A stretch of DNA of 64,000 nt from Clostridium_AW malenominatum (GTDB lineage Bacteria; Bacillota; Clostridia; Clostridiales; Clostridiaceae): contig NZ_BAAACF010000001.1 in the NCBI RefSeq assembly GCF_039521365.1, positions 2,142,934 through 2,206,933 of the forward strand, given 5' to 3'. Of the stretch, positions 1 through 8,937 are shown piece after piece. A program made the translations under genes and the position numbers. Below the pieces are notes generated by a model. It was not told where the DNA came from and searched no databases. It saw only the letters and a program-made list of their open reading frames with translations. Position 1 is the stretch's first letter. Every line of letters starts with the position of its first letter.

Positions 1-347
1 TAGTTATACCAGTAACTATTAAGTTTTTTACAGGCTTTACTTTAGAGGGTATTACGCCTACTATTTCCTTTAGAAGTTATGTAGATTTCATATGCTCTCT
101 ACTTTTAGCCTTTGGCCTAGTTTTTGAAATGCCAATTTTATCTGTACTATTAACTAAATTTGGCTTAATTAATTCAATTATGCTAAGAAAAAATAGAAAA
201 ATGGTTATACTAGTTATTTTTGTTGTAGCAGCAATAATAACTCCACCGGATGTAATATCCCAATTACTTCTTGCAATGCCGATGATGATTTTATTTGAAA
301 TTAGTATATGGCTATCTAAAATTGTAGGTAGAAAAAAAGAAATATAA
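1..347 (+). CDS. tatC: TatC, twin-arginine translocase subunit (C-terminal part, cut by window start)
   Basis: The reading frame is open from base 3 and ends at a TAA at 345-347. The visible residues show the conserved TatC run RSYVDF followed by hydrophobic segments and the motif FEMPILSV, then ITPPD before the last membrane helix. These are characteristic of the C-terminal half of TatC, the multi-spanning receptor of the twin-arginine export pathway that binds signal peptides of folded precursors. About 115 residues of a family usually near 240 are present; the rest lies upstream of the window. No tatA is visible here. Confidence 0.88.
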   Translation, partial: VIPVTIKFFTGFTLEGITPTISFRSYVDFICSLLLAFGLVFEMPILSVLLTKFGLINSIMLRKNRKMVILVIFVVAAIITPPDVISQLLLAMPMMILFEISIWLSKIVGRKKEI

Positions 348-376
348 TATAAATATTACTAATAAAATATCGCTTT

Positions 377-427
377 ATTACATAACATAACCTTAGAATT
401 TTAAATTTTAAAGGAGTGTTATGTAAT
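377..427 (+). promoter_or_regulatory. Inverted repeat ending at the start codon of the DUF1292 gene
   Basis: An 11-bp perfect inverted repeat, ATTACATAACA at 377-387 and TGTTATGTAAT at 417-427, encloses a 29-nt AT-rich loop. The Shine-Dalgarno AAGGAG (411-416) lies at the 3' edge of the loop, and the ATG begins at 428 directly after the second arm. In mRNA this hairpin would bracket the translation start, so it could control initiation; as DNA it could be an operator. Inference only. Confidence 0.4.
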
Positions 428-658
428 ATGAGCGCTAAAACCTATTCTTTCAGAGATGAAGATGGAAATTTAGTAAATTATACTGTAAAAGAAATGTTAG
501 CCATAGACAAAAAAGAATATATTTTAATGGCTCCCGAAACGGATCGTTCTAGTGTTGAAGTTTATAAATTCAGCATGCAAGATGGAAATGAATGTCTAGA
601 ACTTGTAGATAACGAGCAAGAATTATCTAAAATAAAATCTGCATCTAAAATTATTTAA
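428..658 (+). CDS. DUF1292 family small protein
   Basis: A 76-residue acidic protein with the pattern of DUF1292 proteins of Firmicutes: FRDEDGN near the start, then KEYILMAP and a C-terminal acidic helix. Function is unknown in the family. I chose ATG 428 (AGCGCT follows); a GTG at 416 is in frame but overlaps the Shine-Dalgarno AAGGAG (411-416). The 11-nt spacing to the ATG is long and the site sits in an inverted repeat, so translation may be structured. It lies alone between tatC and a convergent operon. Confidence 0.75.
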   Translation: MSAKTYSFRDEDGNLVNYTVKEMLAIDKKEYILMAPETDRSSVEVYKFSMQDGNECLELVDNEQELSKIKSASKII

Positions 659-676
659 AAAAATAAAAAAATGTCA

Positions 677-706
677 AAAGGACGTGCATTAATCTGCGCG
701 TCCTTT
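677..706. terminator. Bidirectional intrinsic terminator
   Basis: The stem AAAGGACG (677-684) with CGTCCTTT (699-706) is followed by an ATTTT tract on the plus strand and preceded by an A-rich run, so it can work for both converging transcripts. It overlaps the last codons of the CotH gene. Confidence 0.75.
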
Positions 707-2224
707 ATTTTCATTCATAGTTGTATTCCCTGTGGTTGGAAGCTCTCCTGATAGCTGTTTTTTAATGTTTTCTACTCTATCTTTTATATAGGTCATAATG
801 GAAGGTGCATTTCCCATCATACCTCCACCACCTCTTACACCTTTGAAATCACCACCCATGAAGCCTTTATCCATACCTCCTTCTGGTGGAGCTGGTCTAT
901 TTTCTGGTTTTAAATTTCCTTGGGTATTTTTTGAGGCAGCGGTAACCCCATCTGGTCTTTGCTTAGGCATATTTTCCGGCCTATTCATATTAGCATTAGT
1001 ATTTGCATTTGAAGTTGTATTTGAATCAATATTTATTTGAGTATATTTTAAGTTGTTTTCAAACTGCTCCATAGTATAAAACTTAGTATTATCAGCTTCT
1101 ACGTAAGGTCTTATAATATTTGCAAGCTCTGTAGTTCTTTCTTCAAAGTTTTCAAGATAGGTAAGAAGAGCTTTTACATATCCATGATATTTTTCTTTGT
1201 ATTCTGCCACAGCTAATAAATTATTTATTAAAGGAAGATTTTTTATATTAACCCCTGAAACTGGTTCATCAATAGGTATGGTTGAAATATTTCCACCACC
1301 AAATCCTCCCATGGACATATTATAATCCCAAGGTAGTACAGTAAACTTACCATTCTGTCCATATAAGTAATAGTTTTGAGCCATGTTACCGCTATAACTA
1401 TCGTAGTTACCTAACACTGTATTAGCTGCTATATATTTTAACGCACTATCCACATCTAACACCTTTTCAATATCCCTCTTTTCACCCTGCGACATTTCAT
1501 TTAAGGTTTTGATAAGGGTTTTTAAATCAGTTTTGCTTAAATCACCTCCATTTTTTTGTTCATAGCTATCATAGCTTCCACCTTCAACATATTGAAGAGT
1601 ACTTCCTTTTTCCTGTTTATATAAGTTACCACTGTTATTTCCAAAGTTTCTTTCTAAGTAGCTATCATCTATAGCTTCAATGCATAAGTAAAATCCTTGT
1701 AGTTTTCCGTTTACATAAATATTTGCAAAAACAGTTTCAGGTACATTAGCTCCTATGGATTTTAACGCTTCATAACTTAAATACTCCCTCATAAAGGAAG
1801 GGTCAGCGTACATATTGTTTACAACTATTTCATCTAGCCCTAAAAGGTTTTGACCCTTTACATACTTATCTAGCTTAATCCTAAAACTATAACGGTCTGA
1901 TTCACTACTAGCCACGGATCTTAATGTAAGATTTCCCTTTGTTCTAAACCCTACATTCTTAATAGTGTTGCCATCTATGGTTACATCTGCACTTTTATAC
2001 TCCTCTGCCAGTGGATTATCAAGAATGTTTTTCCAATCACTTTCAGGAATCTCAACTTTAATATCTATGACCTTATCTTCTTGAAAAATAGAATCATAAG
2101 CTGCCTCAGTACTACCCTGAACTTGAACTTTTTCTTTACTATTCTTAATTATAAAGGCTGTTACAATTAGTATAATTGCAATACTTAAAGCTAAGATTTT
2201 TTTTATTTTAATATTTTCATTCAT
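689..2224 (-). CDS. CotH-family spore coat protein kinase, membrane anchored
   Basis: About 511 residues. One N-terminal hydrophobic segment (LALSIAIILIVTAFII) acts as signal anchor, followed by the CotH domain: FRTKGN motif, then YLSYEALKSIGA, VNGKLQGFYLCIEAID, and the C-terminal active-site region VLPWDYNMS. The family includes CotH, a kinase of spore coat proteins. The C-terminus is low complexity, rich in Asn, Met and Gly (GGGGMMG). ATG 2224 has Shine-Dalgarno AAGGGG 9 nt upstream; an ATG at 2242 overlaps the upstream stop but has none. Last gene of a three-gene operon with DUF4956 and VTC proteins, a recurrent grouping. Substrate unknown; it need not be a spore coat protein. Confidence 0.85.
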   Translation of the reverse strand: MNENIKIKKILALSIAIILIVTAFIIKNSKEKVQVQGSTEAAYDSIFQEDKVIDIKVEIPESDWKNILDNPLAEEYKSADVTIDGNTIKNVGFRTKGNLTLRSVASSESDRYSFRIKLDKYVKGQNLLGLDEIVVNNMYADPSFMREYLSYEALKSIGANVPETVFANIYVNGKLQGFYLCIEAIDDSYLERNFGNNSGNLYKQEKGSTLQYVEGGSYDSYEQKNGGDLSKTDLKTLIKTLNEMSQGEKRDIEKVLDVDSALKYIAANTVLGNYDSYSGNMAQNYYLYGQNGKFTVLPWDYNMSMGGFGGGNISTIPIDEPVSGVNIKNLPLINNLLAVAEYKEKYHGYVKALLTYLENFEERTTELANIIRPYVEADNTKFYTMEQFENNLKYTQINIDSNTTSNANTNANMNRPENMPKQRPDGVTAASKNTQGNLKPENRPAPPEGGMDKGFMGGDFKGVRGGGGMMGNAPSIMTYIKDRVENIKKQLSGELPTTGNTTMNENKGRAD

Positions 2225-2241
2225 ATACTCTTTCCCCTTCA

Positions 2242-2928
2242 TTAATATTCTGCTTTATCTGCGTGCATTGATAAGGAAATATTTAAATTACCATTTCTGC
2301 ATCTAAGGGCATCTAAAAATTCCTTTTGACTTATTTTATTATCTATAGTAACGGTATAAACAAGTTGATAAAGACTTCCTAAGTCCATAGTCTTTACTTT
2401 AATTAATTCATGACTCCCTACAAATTCATTAAAAACCTCGTCAAAAGCCCCTTCATAATCTAAATCCTCTGGAATAGTTATCTTAAGTAGTTTTTGAGAA
2501 ACCTTTCTTTCTCCAAAATTAAATATGTTAAGAGCAAACATAAGTAAACAAAGAAATATTGTAAACAAAATAGCATATCCAAAAACTCCAACTCCACAAG
2601 CTAGCCCCGCTGCCATAGTAAAGAGCACATAGGATATATCCTTTGGGTCTCCAGGGGCACTTCTAAATCTAATTATAGAAAAGGCTCCTGTTAAACTAAA
2701 AGCTCTTGCAATATTACTTCCAATTAAAAATACAATTATTGCAATTACTGAAGGCACAATAATTAATGTAAGAGCAAAGTTTTCTGAATATCCTTTTTTG
2801 CTAGAGGTCTTCATATAAGTAAAGCTTATAATTCCACCTAAAATAAAGGATATCACTATAGTTAATATTGAGTTTCCTAAAGAAATTGATGTATTAGTTG
2901 TGGTTGCGTTAAATATTGATTCAAGCAT
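2242..2928 (-). CDS. DUF4956 family membrane protein
   Basis: 228 residues with three or four N-terminal membrane helices (about 18-40, 55-75, 98-130) and a cytoplasmic C-terminal domain. The run GAFSIIRFRSAPGDPKDISYV is the hallmark of DUF4956, which commonly sits between VTC and CotH genes; function is not established. ATG 2928 has AAAGGGG about 10 nt upstream, and the first 52 nt overlap the end of the VTC gene in another frame, suggesting translational coupling. The stop overlaps the region before the CotH start. Confidence 0.85.
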   Translation of the reverse strand: MLESIFNATTTNTSISLGNSILTIVISFILGGIISFTYMKTSSKKGYSENFALTLIIVPSVIAIIVFLIGSNIARAFSLTGAFSIIRFRSAPGDPKDISYVLFTMAAGLACGVGVFGYAILFTIFLCLLMFALNIFNFGERKVSQKLLKITIPEDLDYEGAFDEVFNEFVGSHELIKVKTMDLGSLYQLVYTVTIDNKISQKEFLDALRCRNGNLNISLSMHADKAEY

Positions 2929-3665
2929 GGTTTCATTTCCCCTTTCAATTGTGTATTGCTTAATAGCATTTTTTCATATTCATTCCCATATTTTGAAAAA
3001 CTTCTTTTAAATATTTTATATTCTGAAAGCAATTTACATAGCCATAATGGTATGCTATAATCTGTTTTTATTTCCATAAGAATCTCATCTTCTTGTAATA
3101 AATTTTCTCCATAGTCTCCCTTCTCTAAAGCTAAATCATATCTTCTTGTTCTTATATTTTCATCAAAGGTTATTCTTAAATTTCGATTTTCCTTATAAAA
3201 GAAGGCCCTTCTATCATAGGCTATATAAAGCTTTGGCTTAAGATGATAAGTTTTAAAAATATACTCTACTTCATTTATAACTTGTTTATTCATATAATTT
3301 TTTATCTCTGGCTTCTTACCAGTAGAAAAAAACTCATATGCCTCCTGTAGTTCTAGTTTAGTTCTTCTTTTATTACCAAAGCCATTAACCTTTTTCTTTA
3401 CCTCTAAAAACACCTTATCCTCACCTTTGGGAATTCCATAGGCTCTTAGGCGAAGCTTCTCTTTATAGGTAGGCTTACATAGAGAAGTTCTTATTAAATG
3501 ATTATCTTCTGTATCATAGTAGATATTGCTTATGGTATAGAATTCTTTTTCCTTGTTGTAATCATCAAGTTCCATATATCTCAAAATCCTATTTTCAATA
3601 TCTTTGTATATGGATTTATGGATTAAAAATTTACATTCTTGTCTATTAAAAACCTCGATAGCCAT
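2877..3665 (-). CDS. VTC-domain protein (polyphosphate polymerase-like)
   Basis: About 262 residues matching the VTC domain, a tunnel-shaped triphosphate fold. It begins with RQECKFLI and has basic/acidic strands: KEKLRLRAYG, VFLEVKKKVNG, RRTKLEL, YIAYDRRAFF, LRITFDENIRTR and ILMEIKTDYSIP near the end. In eukaryotic VTC4 this domain makes polyphosphate from ATP; bacterial activity is unproven. The start is ATG 3665, 7 nt after AAGGAG; an ATG at 3671 sits too close. First gene of the operon VTC-DUF4956-CotH, divergent from the two-component system at 3838, which may control it. Confidence 0.85.
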   Translation of the reverse strand: MAIEVFNRQECKFLIHKSIYKDIENRILRYMELDDYNKEKEFYTISNIYYDTEDNHLIRTSLCKPTYKEKLRLRAYGIPKGEDKVFLEVKKKVNGFGNKRRTKLELQEAYEFFSTGKKPEIKNYMNKQVINEVEYIFKTYHLKPKLYIAYDRRAFFYKENRNLRITFDENIRTRRYDLALEKGDYGENLLQEDEILMEIKTDYSIPLWLCKLLSEYKIFKRSFSKYGNEYEKMLLSNTQLKGEMKPCLNQYLTQPQLIHQFL

Positions 3666-3778
3666 TGCCATACTCCTTTCTTTAATTTCTCTTAATTCAC
3701 TTTAATTTTATAAATTGAAGCTTAAACAAACCTTAAATCCCCTTTGACAATCCATGAGTTCACATACTGTTTACATTT

Positions 3779-3797
3779 AAGGTTTATTAAAGGTTTA
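3779..3797 (+). promoter_or_regulatory. Direct repeats upstream of the response regulator gene
   Basis: AAGGTTTA occurs at 3779-3786 and again at 3790-3797, exactly 11 bp apart. This is the usual spacing for tandem OmpR/PhoB-type half sites. A TATAAT -10-like sequence lies just downstream (3803-3808). The divergent VTC promoter shares the interval, so one site could serve both operons. Confidence 0.5.
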
Positions 3798-3837
3798 CTG
3801 TGATATAATAAGATAATTAAAAAATGGAGGGATATTT

Positions 3838-4515
3838 ATGAGAATACTTTTGGTTGAAGATGAACTTCATTTAGCTGAAGCCTTAACTCAAATACTAAAA
3901 AAAAATAACTATACAGTAGATACAGTTAATGATGGAGAAACGGGACTAGATAATGCTTTAAGCAACATATATGATTTAATAATATTAGATATAATGTTAC
4001 CTAAAATGGATGGCATAACCATACTTAAGAAACTACGGGCAGAAGGGATTTCTTCTTCAGTGATTATGCTTACAGCTAAGGGAGAAATTTCACACAAAGT
4101 CATAGGTCTTGATAGTGGAGCTGATGATTATTTATCAAAACCCTTTGCTACTGAGGAACTTTTGGCAAGAATAAGAGCCATGTCCAGACGCAAGGGTGAG
4201 GTGTTACTAGATAACACTTTAAAATTTGGAGATATTGAACTTAATACCGCCACATTGAAGTTATCTAAGGGAGATAAAGAAGTGAAACTTATATTGAAGG
4301 AAAGTGAACTTTTAGATCTTCTTATTTCTAGAAAAAATGGAGTAACCTCTAAAGAGATTATTATTGAGAAGCTTTGGGGATTTAATTCAGAAGTGGAGCA
4401 TAATCATGTGGAGGTTTATATTTCTTTTCTAAGAAAAAAACTATTATTTTTAAATTCAAAGGTAGTCATAAATACTATTAGAGGAGTAGGATATGTTTTG
4501 GAGGAGAAAAAATAA
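3838..4515 (+). CDS. OmpR/PhoB-type response regulator
   Basis: 225 residues. The receiver domain (1-115) has the acidic pocket VEDE, the phosphoacceptor Asp in LIILDIMLPKMDG, the switch Thr in IMLTAKG and the Lys in YLSKPF. The C-terminal winged helix (about 130-223) ends with the recognition helix NHVEVYISFLRKKL and RGVGYVL. Shine-Dalgarno GGAGGGA lies 7 nt upstream. The gene abuts the kinase gene. Direct repeats in its own promoter suggest autoregulation. Confidence 0.93.
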   Translation: MRILLVEDELHLAEALTQILKKNNYTVDTVNDGETGLDNALSNIYDLIILDIMLPKMDGITILKKLRAEGISSSVIMLTAKGEISHKVIGLDSGADDYLSKPFATEELLARIRAMSRRKGEVLLDNTLKFGDIELNTATLKLSKGDKEVKLILKESELLDLLISRKNGVTSKEIIIEKLWGFNSEVEHNHVEVYISFLRKKLLFLNSKVVINTIRGVGYVLEEKK

Positions 4516-5739
4516 ATGTTTAAGGAGCTAAGAAACAAATTTCTTATATTAAATTTAGTAATAATTTCTGTTACCATGATCATGGCTTTTACTGCCATAT
4601 ATTTAATGACCTACAATAATGTTAATAGAGATATTAATGGAGAACTCCGAAAGATCTCTGAGTTTAATCGTAAACCTATGGAAACTCCTAAGGATCTCCC
4701 CCACCCTCCAGAGCGTTCCATTTCTTTTACTATAAATACAGATAATAATGGAAATGTAGAAAGCTTTGATTCCATATTTGAAATAGAAAAAGACTTTTAC
4801 GAAAAGGCAAAGACCTTAGCTTTGAATAAAAATAAAGAAAATGGCAGATTTAAATTAGAAGATAATTACTGGGCCTTTATGATAAGACCTAGCTTTTATG
4901 GAAATAAAATAACTTTCCTAGACATAACTTCTCGCCAAGGCATTCTTACAAATTTAATTTATACCTTTTTGATTGTTGCCTTAGCAATGCTAATAGTTAT
5001 TTTTCTCATAAGTAGGTTTTTTGCCAATAAATCCATAAAGCCTATTAAAGAAGCTTTCGAAAGACAAAAACAATTTATTGCAGATGCTTCCCATGAACTA
5101 AAAACTCCCCTTGCTGTTATCAATACAAATGTAGATGTACTCTTAGGGAGCGGAGAAGATACCATAAAAAATCAGTCAAAATGGCTCTACTACATTAAAT
5201 CTGAAGTAGAAAGAATGACTAATTTAACAAAGGATTTGCTTTATTTAACAAATGTAGATTACTCAGAGGTATCCTTAATCTTCTCAAGTTTTAACTTAAG
5301 TGAAGCCTTAGAAAATGTAATACTAACCATGGAAGGAGTCATTTTCGAAAGCAATATTTTACTAGACTACCACATGGATTCAAATTTAATAATGATGGGA
5401 AATAACGAACAAATTAGACAGGTAATTATGATTCTTTTAGATAATGCATTAAAATACACCGAACCAAAAGGAAAGGTGGAGGTGGTTTTAAGAAGAAATC
5501 ATAACCATAGCCTTTTATCAATAAAAAATTCCGGAAAAGGAATTGCTGAAGAGGATATTAATAAAATATTTGATAGATTTTATCGCATTGATAAATCACG
5601 TTCAAGAAATAGTGGGGGATATGGTCTAGGCCTCGCCATAGCTCGCGCAATTGTGGAGCAACATGGTGGCAGTATTTATGCTAAAAGTGTTTTAAATGAA
5701 AGTACTACCTTTACAGTGGAACTACCTCTTATAAATTAA
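4516..5739 (+). CDS. Membrane sensor histidine kinase, partner of the preceding regulator
   Basis: 407 residues. Two transmembrane segments (about 10-32 and 151-172) enclose an extracytoplasmic sensor of some 115 residues that is rich in charged residues and prolines. The dimerisation helix carries the phosphorylated His in FIADASHELKTPLAV. ATPase boxes follow: N-box DNALKYTEP, G1 NSGKGI, F-box IFDRFYR and G2 GGYGLGLAIARAIV. It follows the regulator stop without a gap. The signal is unknown; control of the divergent VTC operon is an inference from position. Confidence 0.93.
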   Translation: MFKELRNKFLILNLVIISVTMIMAFTAIYLMTYNNVNRDINGELRKISEFNRKPMETPKDLPHPPERSISFTINTDNNGNVESFDSIFEIEKDFYEKAKTLALNKNKENGRFKLEDNYWAFMIRPSFYGNKITFLDITSRQGILTNLIYTFLIVALAMLIVIFLISRFFANKSIKPIKEAFERQKQFIADASHELKTPLAVINTNVDVLLGSGEDTIKNQSKWLYYIKSEVERMTNLTKDLLYLTNVDYSEVSLIFSSFNLSEALENVILTMEGVIFESNILLDYHMDSNLIMMGNNEQIRQVIMILLDNALKYTEPKGKVEVVLRRNHNHSLLSIKNSGKGIAEEDINKIFDRFYRIDKSRSRNSGGYGLGLAIARAIVEQHGGSIYAKSVLNESTTFTVELPLIN

Positions 5740-5791
5740 AAACAATCATTGCTAGTCCTAAGTATAATAGGAATTGGCAATGATTGTTTTT
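5738..5791. terminator. Bidirectional terminator between converging genes
   Basis: Arms AAACAATCATTGC and GCAATGATTGTTT flank a 24-nt loop, with an A-run on one side and a T-run on the other. It separates the kinase gene from the converging hydrolase gene. Confidence 0.85.
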
Positions 5792-5806
5792 ATATTTGAA
5801 AAGTGG

Positions 5807-6601
5807 TTAGCAGCAATATTCTGTAACTATTTTCCCTATATTATTATTAAATTCTACCCCATGGGCATTGTCTTTTAATTCTTTAGTTAAAACTACAATA
5901 ATGATATTTCCAACCTTTGAGAAAAGTATCCCTGCATCATGTTCCACTCCTGGAAGATCTCCTGTTTTATGTCCAAAAGTAATTTCCTTTGGCATTAAAA
6001 GAGGAAGTTTATTATTACATTGTTGTTTTTTTAATATATCTAATATAACATTTTGAGTATTAGAAGATAATTTTAATACATCTGAGGAATTCAAATAACA
6101 TTCTAATATCATTAAAGTATCCTTAGGTGATGTATAATTATCTCTTCCCATCTTTTTAGCTTCTCCATCCATCATCTTTCTTCCAAGCACTGTATCCTTC
6201 ATACCCAACTCTTTTACGGTATTATTTATTGAATCCATACCTAAAGTATCAATCAATATATTTGTAGCTACATTATCGCTCAGTATAATCATTAATGTAG
6301 CTAAATCCTTTATGGTTACATTAAGATTGGAATCTAAATCCTTTAATATTCCAAAACCGCCTACTTTATCTTCATCTTTTACAACTATTCTGTCTTCAAG
6401 ATTAATTTCCCTTTTTTCAATTCTTTTGAATAACTCTAATAAAATTGAAAGCTTTATAATACTTGCTGAAGGAAATGCAACTTCTTCATTATAACCAAAG
6501 TATTCTCCAGTATTTTCATTTTTGACTATTACTCCACAATTCCCTTCAAATTTTTCTATTTCACTTATAATTTTATCTTTTATTGAAGCAAAATTACTCA
6601 C
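5807..6601 (-). CDS. Class A beta-lactamase-fold serine hydrolase, cytoplasmic
   Basis: 264 residues with the catalytic motifs of the family: S-x-x-K as SIIK within PSASIIKLSI (about residue 46), SDN in LSDNVATN, and HKTG in FGHKTGDLPG. It has no signal peptide, unlike true secreted beta-lactamases, so it likely acts inside the cell. The gene is 26 bp downstream of a transporter gene, beside an RpiR regulator and a D-aminoacylase. This context suggests a peptidase or amidase for imported D-amino-acid or peptidoglycan-derived compounds rather than antibiotic resistance. Function is inferred. Confidence 0.8.
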   Translation of the reverse strand: MSNFASIKDKIISEIEKFEGNCGVIVKNENTGEYFGYNEEVAFPSASIIKLSILLELFKRIEKREINLEDRIVVKDEDKVGGFGILKDLDSNLNVTIKDLATLMIILSDNVATNILIDTLGMDSINNTVKELGMKDTVLGRKMMDGEAKKMGRDNYTSPKDTLMILECYLNSSDVLKLSSNTQNVILDILKKQQCNNKLPLLMPKEITFGHKTGDLPGVEHDAGILFSKVGNIIIVVLTKELKDNAHGVEFNNNIGKIVTEYCC

Positions 6602-6627
6602 AATAACCCCTCCTCTAATAGCAAATT

Positions 6628-7932
6628 TTAAAATTTATAGAAGAACGCAAAAGCTGCTACATATAGTAAACTTACTACGGTTATTGCTAGTCCATTTTTT
6701 ACCAAAGACTTTAAATCCTTAGATCTGGCAAGTCCCATTTGCCCCACCATATCACCAGTTGGATATGCAAAAGATGTTATTTGAGAACCAACTAATAACA
6801 CTATAGCCCAAAGAGCCATTGGGAAATTAAATTGTTGTAATATTGGTAAAAACATTGTATGCATAACCTTTTCTTGAGCAACAGCAGCACCTGAAACTCC
6901 AAATATACCAATTAAAGTACTTACTATCATAAATATTCCTGGCCCACCTGAATTTATAAGTGGTTTTATAAGTTCAGCTATAGCATCAAAAGCTCCTGAT
7001 TTAGTTACAAAGTTTAGGAATGGATCGTAAAGGACAAATAGTATAAATATCCAGTACATCTTTGAACTACCTTTAATAATAGCCTTTAAGCTATCTTCTG
7101 GTTTAAATCCTGCCACATATCCAACTATAAGAGCTGTTAACGTAATAACTACAATAACATAGGAAGCACCCGCTTTATTTATAATTCCATATATCATAGA
7201 AATTAGCATAACTATTAGAAAAGTAATGGTAGCTTTTTTAGACTTTCCATTCTCAACAAAGTCATTTTCATTGACAATATCTTCTTTAGCATAACTCTCA
7301 ATACCTTCATATTTTGCCTGTGTTTTTAGTGCTACAAAATAAGTTGTTACTAGAACAATTATTGCTAGTGGAACGCCTGCATATAACATATATTTACCAT
7401 AGCTTAATTCCGCTAATGCCATTGTTGTAACTACTGGTGGAGCAAATGGTCCAATAAATAATCCAGCTGCGCCGGCACCATGTAATAAAACCCCTAAAGC
7501 ATTTGGTGTAATTCCAAAGCTTGCAACTATAGGAATAATAATAGGAGCCAGTATGGCATTTCCTCCCGCCATAGAACCAAGTAAAGCCACTACCAAAGTT
7601 GACGATGTCATACTAGCAATTATAACTTGTTTTTTACTCTTAACCCCAGTCTTTGTCATTACAAAATGCACTAAGTTTTGTGCTACCCCAGTTTGAGTTA
7701 ATAACTCTCCCAATCCAGCACCTAAAAGTATTACAAAACCTATTAGGCCTAAAAAAGAACCTAATCCTTGAGCAATAGCATTACCAAAGTCTATAGGAGT
7801 TTGTCCAGTTAGAATTCCCCCTAATAATACGCTCAAAAGCACAACCCATAGCATGTCCTTTCCTTTAAAGGAAACTATAATGTAAAAAATTAGTGGTAAT
7901 AGTCCTAGAATTTTAGGTAGACCAAGTATCAT
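6628..7932 (-). CDS. Ion-transporter-superfamily permease (NhaC/GntP/citrate-type fold)
   Basis: 434 residues, almost wholly hydrophobic, with about 11-12 membrane helices in two halves and a charged cytoplasmic loop near residues 205-230. Runs such as SSTLVVALLGSMAGGNAILAPIIIP and GVSGAAVAQEKVMHT resemble re-entrant loops of the IT superfamily. The exact substrate cannot be read from the sequence. The neighbours (intracellular serine hydrolase, D-aminoacylase, RpiR regulator) make an N-acyl-amino acid, peptide or muropeptide fragment the best guess. Confidence 0.75.
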   Translation of the reverse strand: MILGLPKILGLLPLIFYIIVSFKGKDMLWVVLLSVLLGGILTGQTPIDFGNAIAQGLGSFLGLIGFVILLGAGLGELLTQTGVAQNLVHFVMTKTGVKSKKQVIIASMTSSTLVVALLGSMAGGNAILAPIIIPIVASFGITPNALGVLLHGAGAAGLFIGPFAPPVVTTMALAELSYGKYMLYAGVPLAIIVLVTTYFVALKTQAKYEGIESYAKEDIVNENDFVENGKSKKATITFLIVMLISMIYGIINKAGASYVIVVITLTALIVGYVAGFKPEDSLKAIIKGSSKMYWIFILFVLYDPFLNFVTKSGAFDAIAELIKPLINSGGPGIFMIVSTLIGIFGVSGAAVAQEKVMHTMFLPILQQFNFPMALWAIVLLVGSQITSFAYPTGDMVGQMGLARSKDLKSLVKNGLAITVVSLLYVAAFAFFYKF

Positions 7933-7979
7933 AATAAATCCTCCTTTGTTATAATTTAAAATTTATATAAAATTAAAAT

Positions 7980-8825
7980 TTAAACATATATATCATTCTC
8001 AAAGCAATTTTTCTCTTTTTCATCCATTTTAGCTAAGGTTTCCTCTTGATTTTTTGCACCCACTGCGGTAACAAGAGCATTCAATGCGGTCATAGTAGCC
8101 ACATAAGAATAAGTAGATGAACTATTTTTTAGAATTAAAACGCAATTTCCTTTTACTGCAACTGGTGAACTATGGCTATCAGTAACTACTACTATTTTAC
8201 ATCCTTTATTTTTAAAGAAATTTGTTACATCGGAAGTAAATTTAGTATATCTTGAAAAACTAATTGATATTAAAACATCTTCTTTATCAATGCTAGATAT
8301 TTTATCGTATACATCCATTTGGCCTGGGGAAAGTAGCACTACATTATCCATAAATCTACTCAACATAAAGTAGAGATAAAATGCTACAGTAAATGTAGAT
8401 CTAGTTCCAACTATATATACTTTCTTACCTTCACTTACTAATTCCACAGCCTGTTGAAAATCTTTTTTCATACTTTCTGAGTACATACTTTGAAGAGTAG
8501 CTATATTTAATTCTATAGTCTTTTGCAAAATATCTTCTTCGTCTCTTAAATCAGAGATAGATTTTTTTATTTCCTTCATAGGAGTAATATCTTTTTGTAT
8601 TAAAGATTGTAACGCTTTCTGGAATTCTGCATATCCCCCGTAACCTAATTCTCTACAAAATCTTGTTATACTTGAGTTACTTACCCCCATGCTGTCTCCT
8701 AACTCTTGAATAGATAAAAAAACAATATCTGAATAATTCTCTTTAATATAATCAGCTATTAGTTTGAATGTTTTTGTAAAGCTTGAATATTTTTTATCAA
8801 CTATATTAAAAACATTGTTTTCCAT
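7980..8825 (-). CDS. RpiR/MurR-type transcriptional regulator with SIS domain
   Basis: About 281 residues. The N-terminal helix-turn-helix of RpiR type reads LSIQELGDSMGVSNSSITRFCRELGYGGYAEF, and the C-terminal SIS domain has VYIVGTRSTFTVAFYL and SFSRYTKF. SIS domains usually bind phosphosugars or amino-sugar derivatives. ATG 8825 is 8 nt after AGGAGAG; a GTG at 8843 would overlap that site. It sits between the transporter and the divergent D-aminoacylase and probably controls both through the palindromes at 8938-8964. Confidence 0.88.
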   Translation of the reverse strand: MENNVFNIVDKKYSSFTKTFKLIADYIKENYSDIVFLSIQELGDSMGVSNSSITRFCRELGYGGYAEFQKALQSLIQKDITPMKEIKKSISDLRDEEDILQKTIELNIATLQSMYSESMKKDFQQAVELVSEGKKVYIVGTRSTFTVAFYLYFMLSRFMDNVVLLSPGQMDVYDKISSIDKEDVLISISFSRYTKFTSDVTNFFKNKGCKIVVVTDSHSSPVAVKGNCVLILKNSSSTYSYVATMTALNALVTAVGAKNQEETLAKMDEKEKNCFENDIYV

Positions 8826-8937
8826 AGTATGCTCTCTCCTCACGTTCTGAAAATTTATTTTCTTTTTTTTAATATTCTAACATATATTTTTCATTTTGTC
8901 AGTAAATTTAAAAATATTTATTATAAATATCTATTTT

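Noticed and set aside
798..1040. Open frame of 80 codons opposite the CotH gene
   Set aside because: It is an antisense shadow of the low-complexity Gly/Asn/Met-rich tail; no ribosome binding site and unlikely composition.
5807..6601. Antibiotic-resistance beta-lactamase
   Set aside because: No signal peptide and it belongs to a D-amino-acid catabolic neighbourhood; the fold alone does not show resistance.
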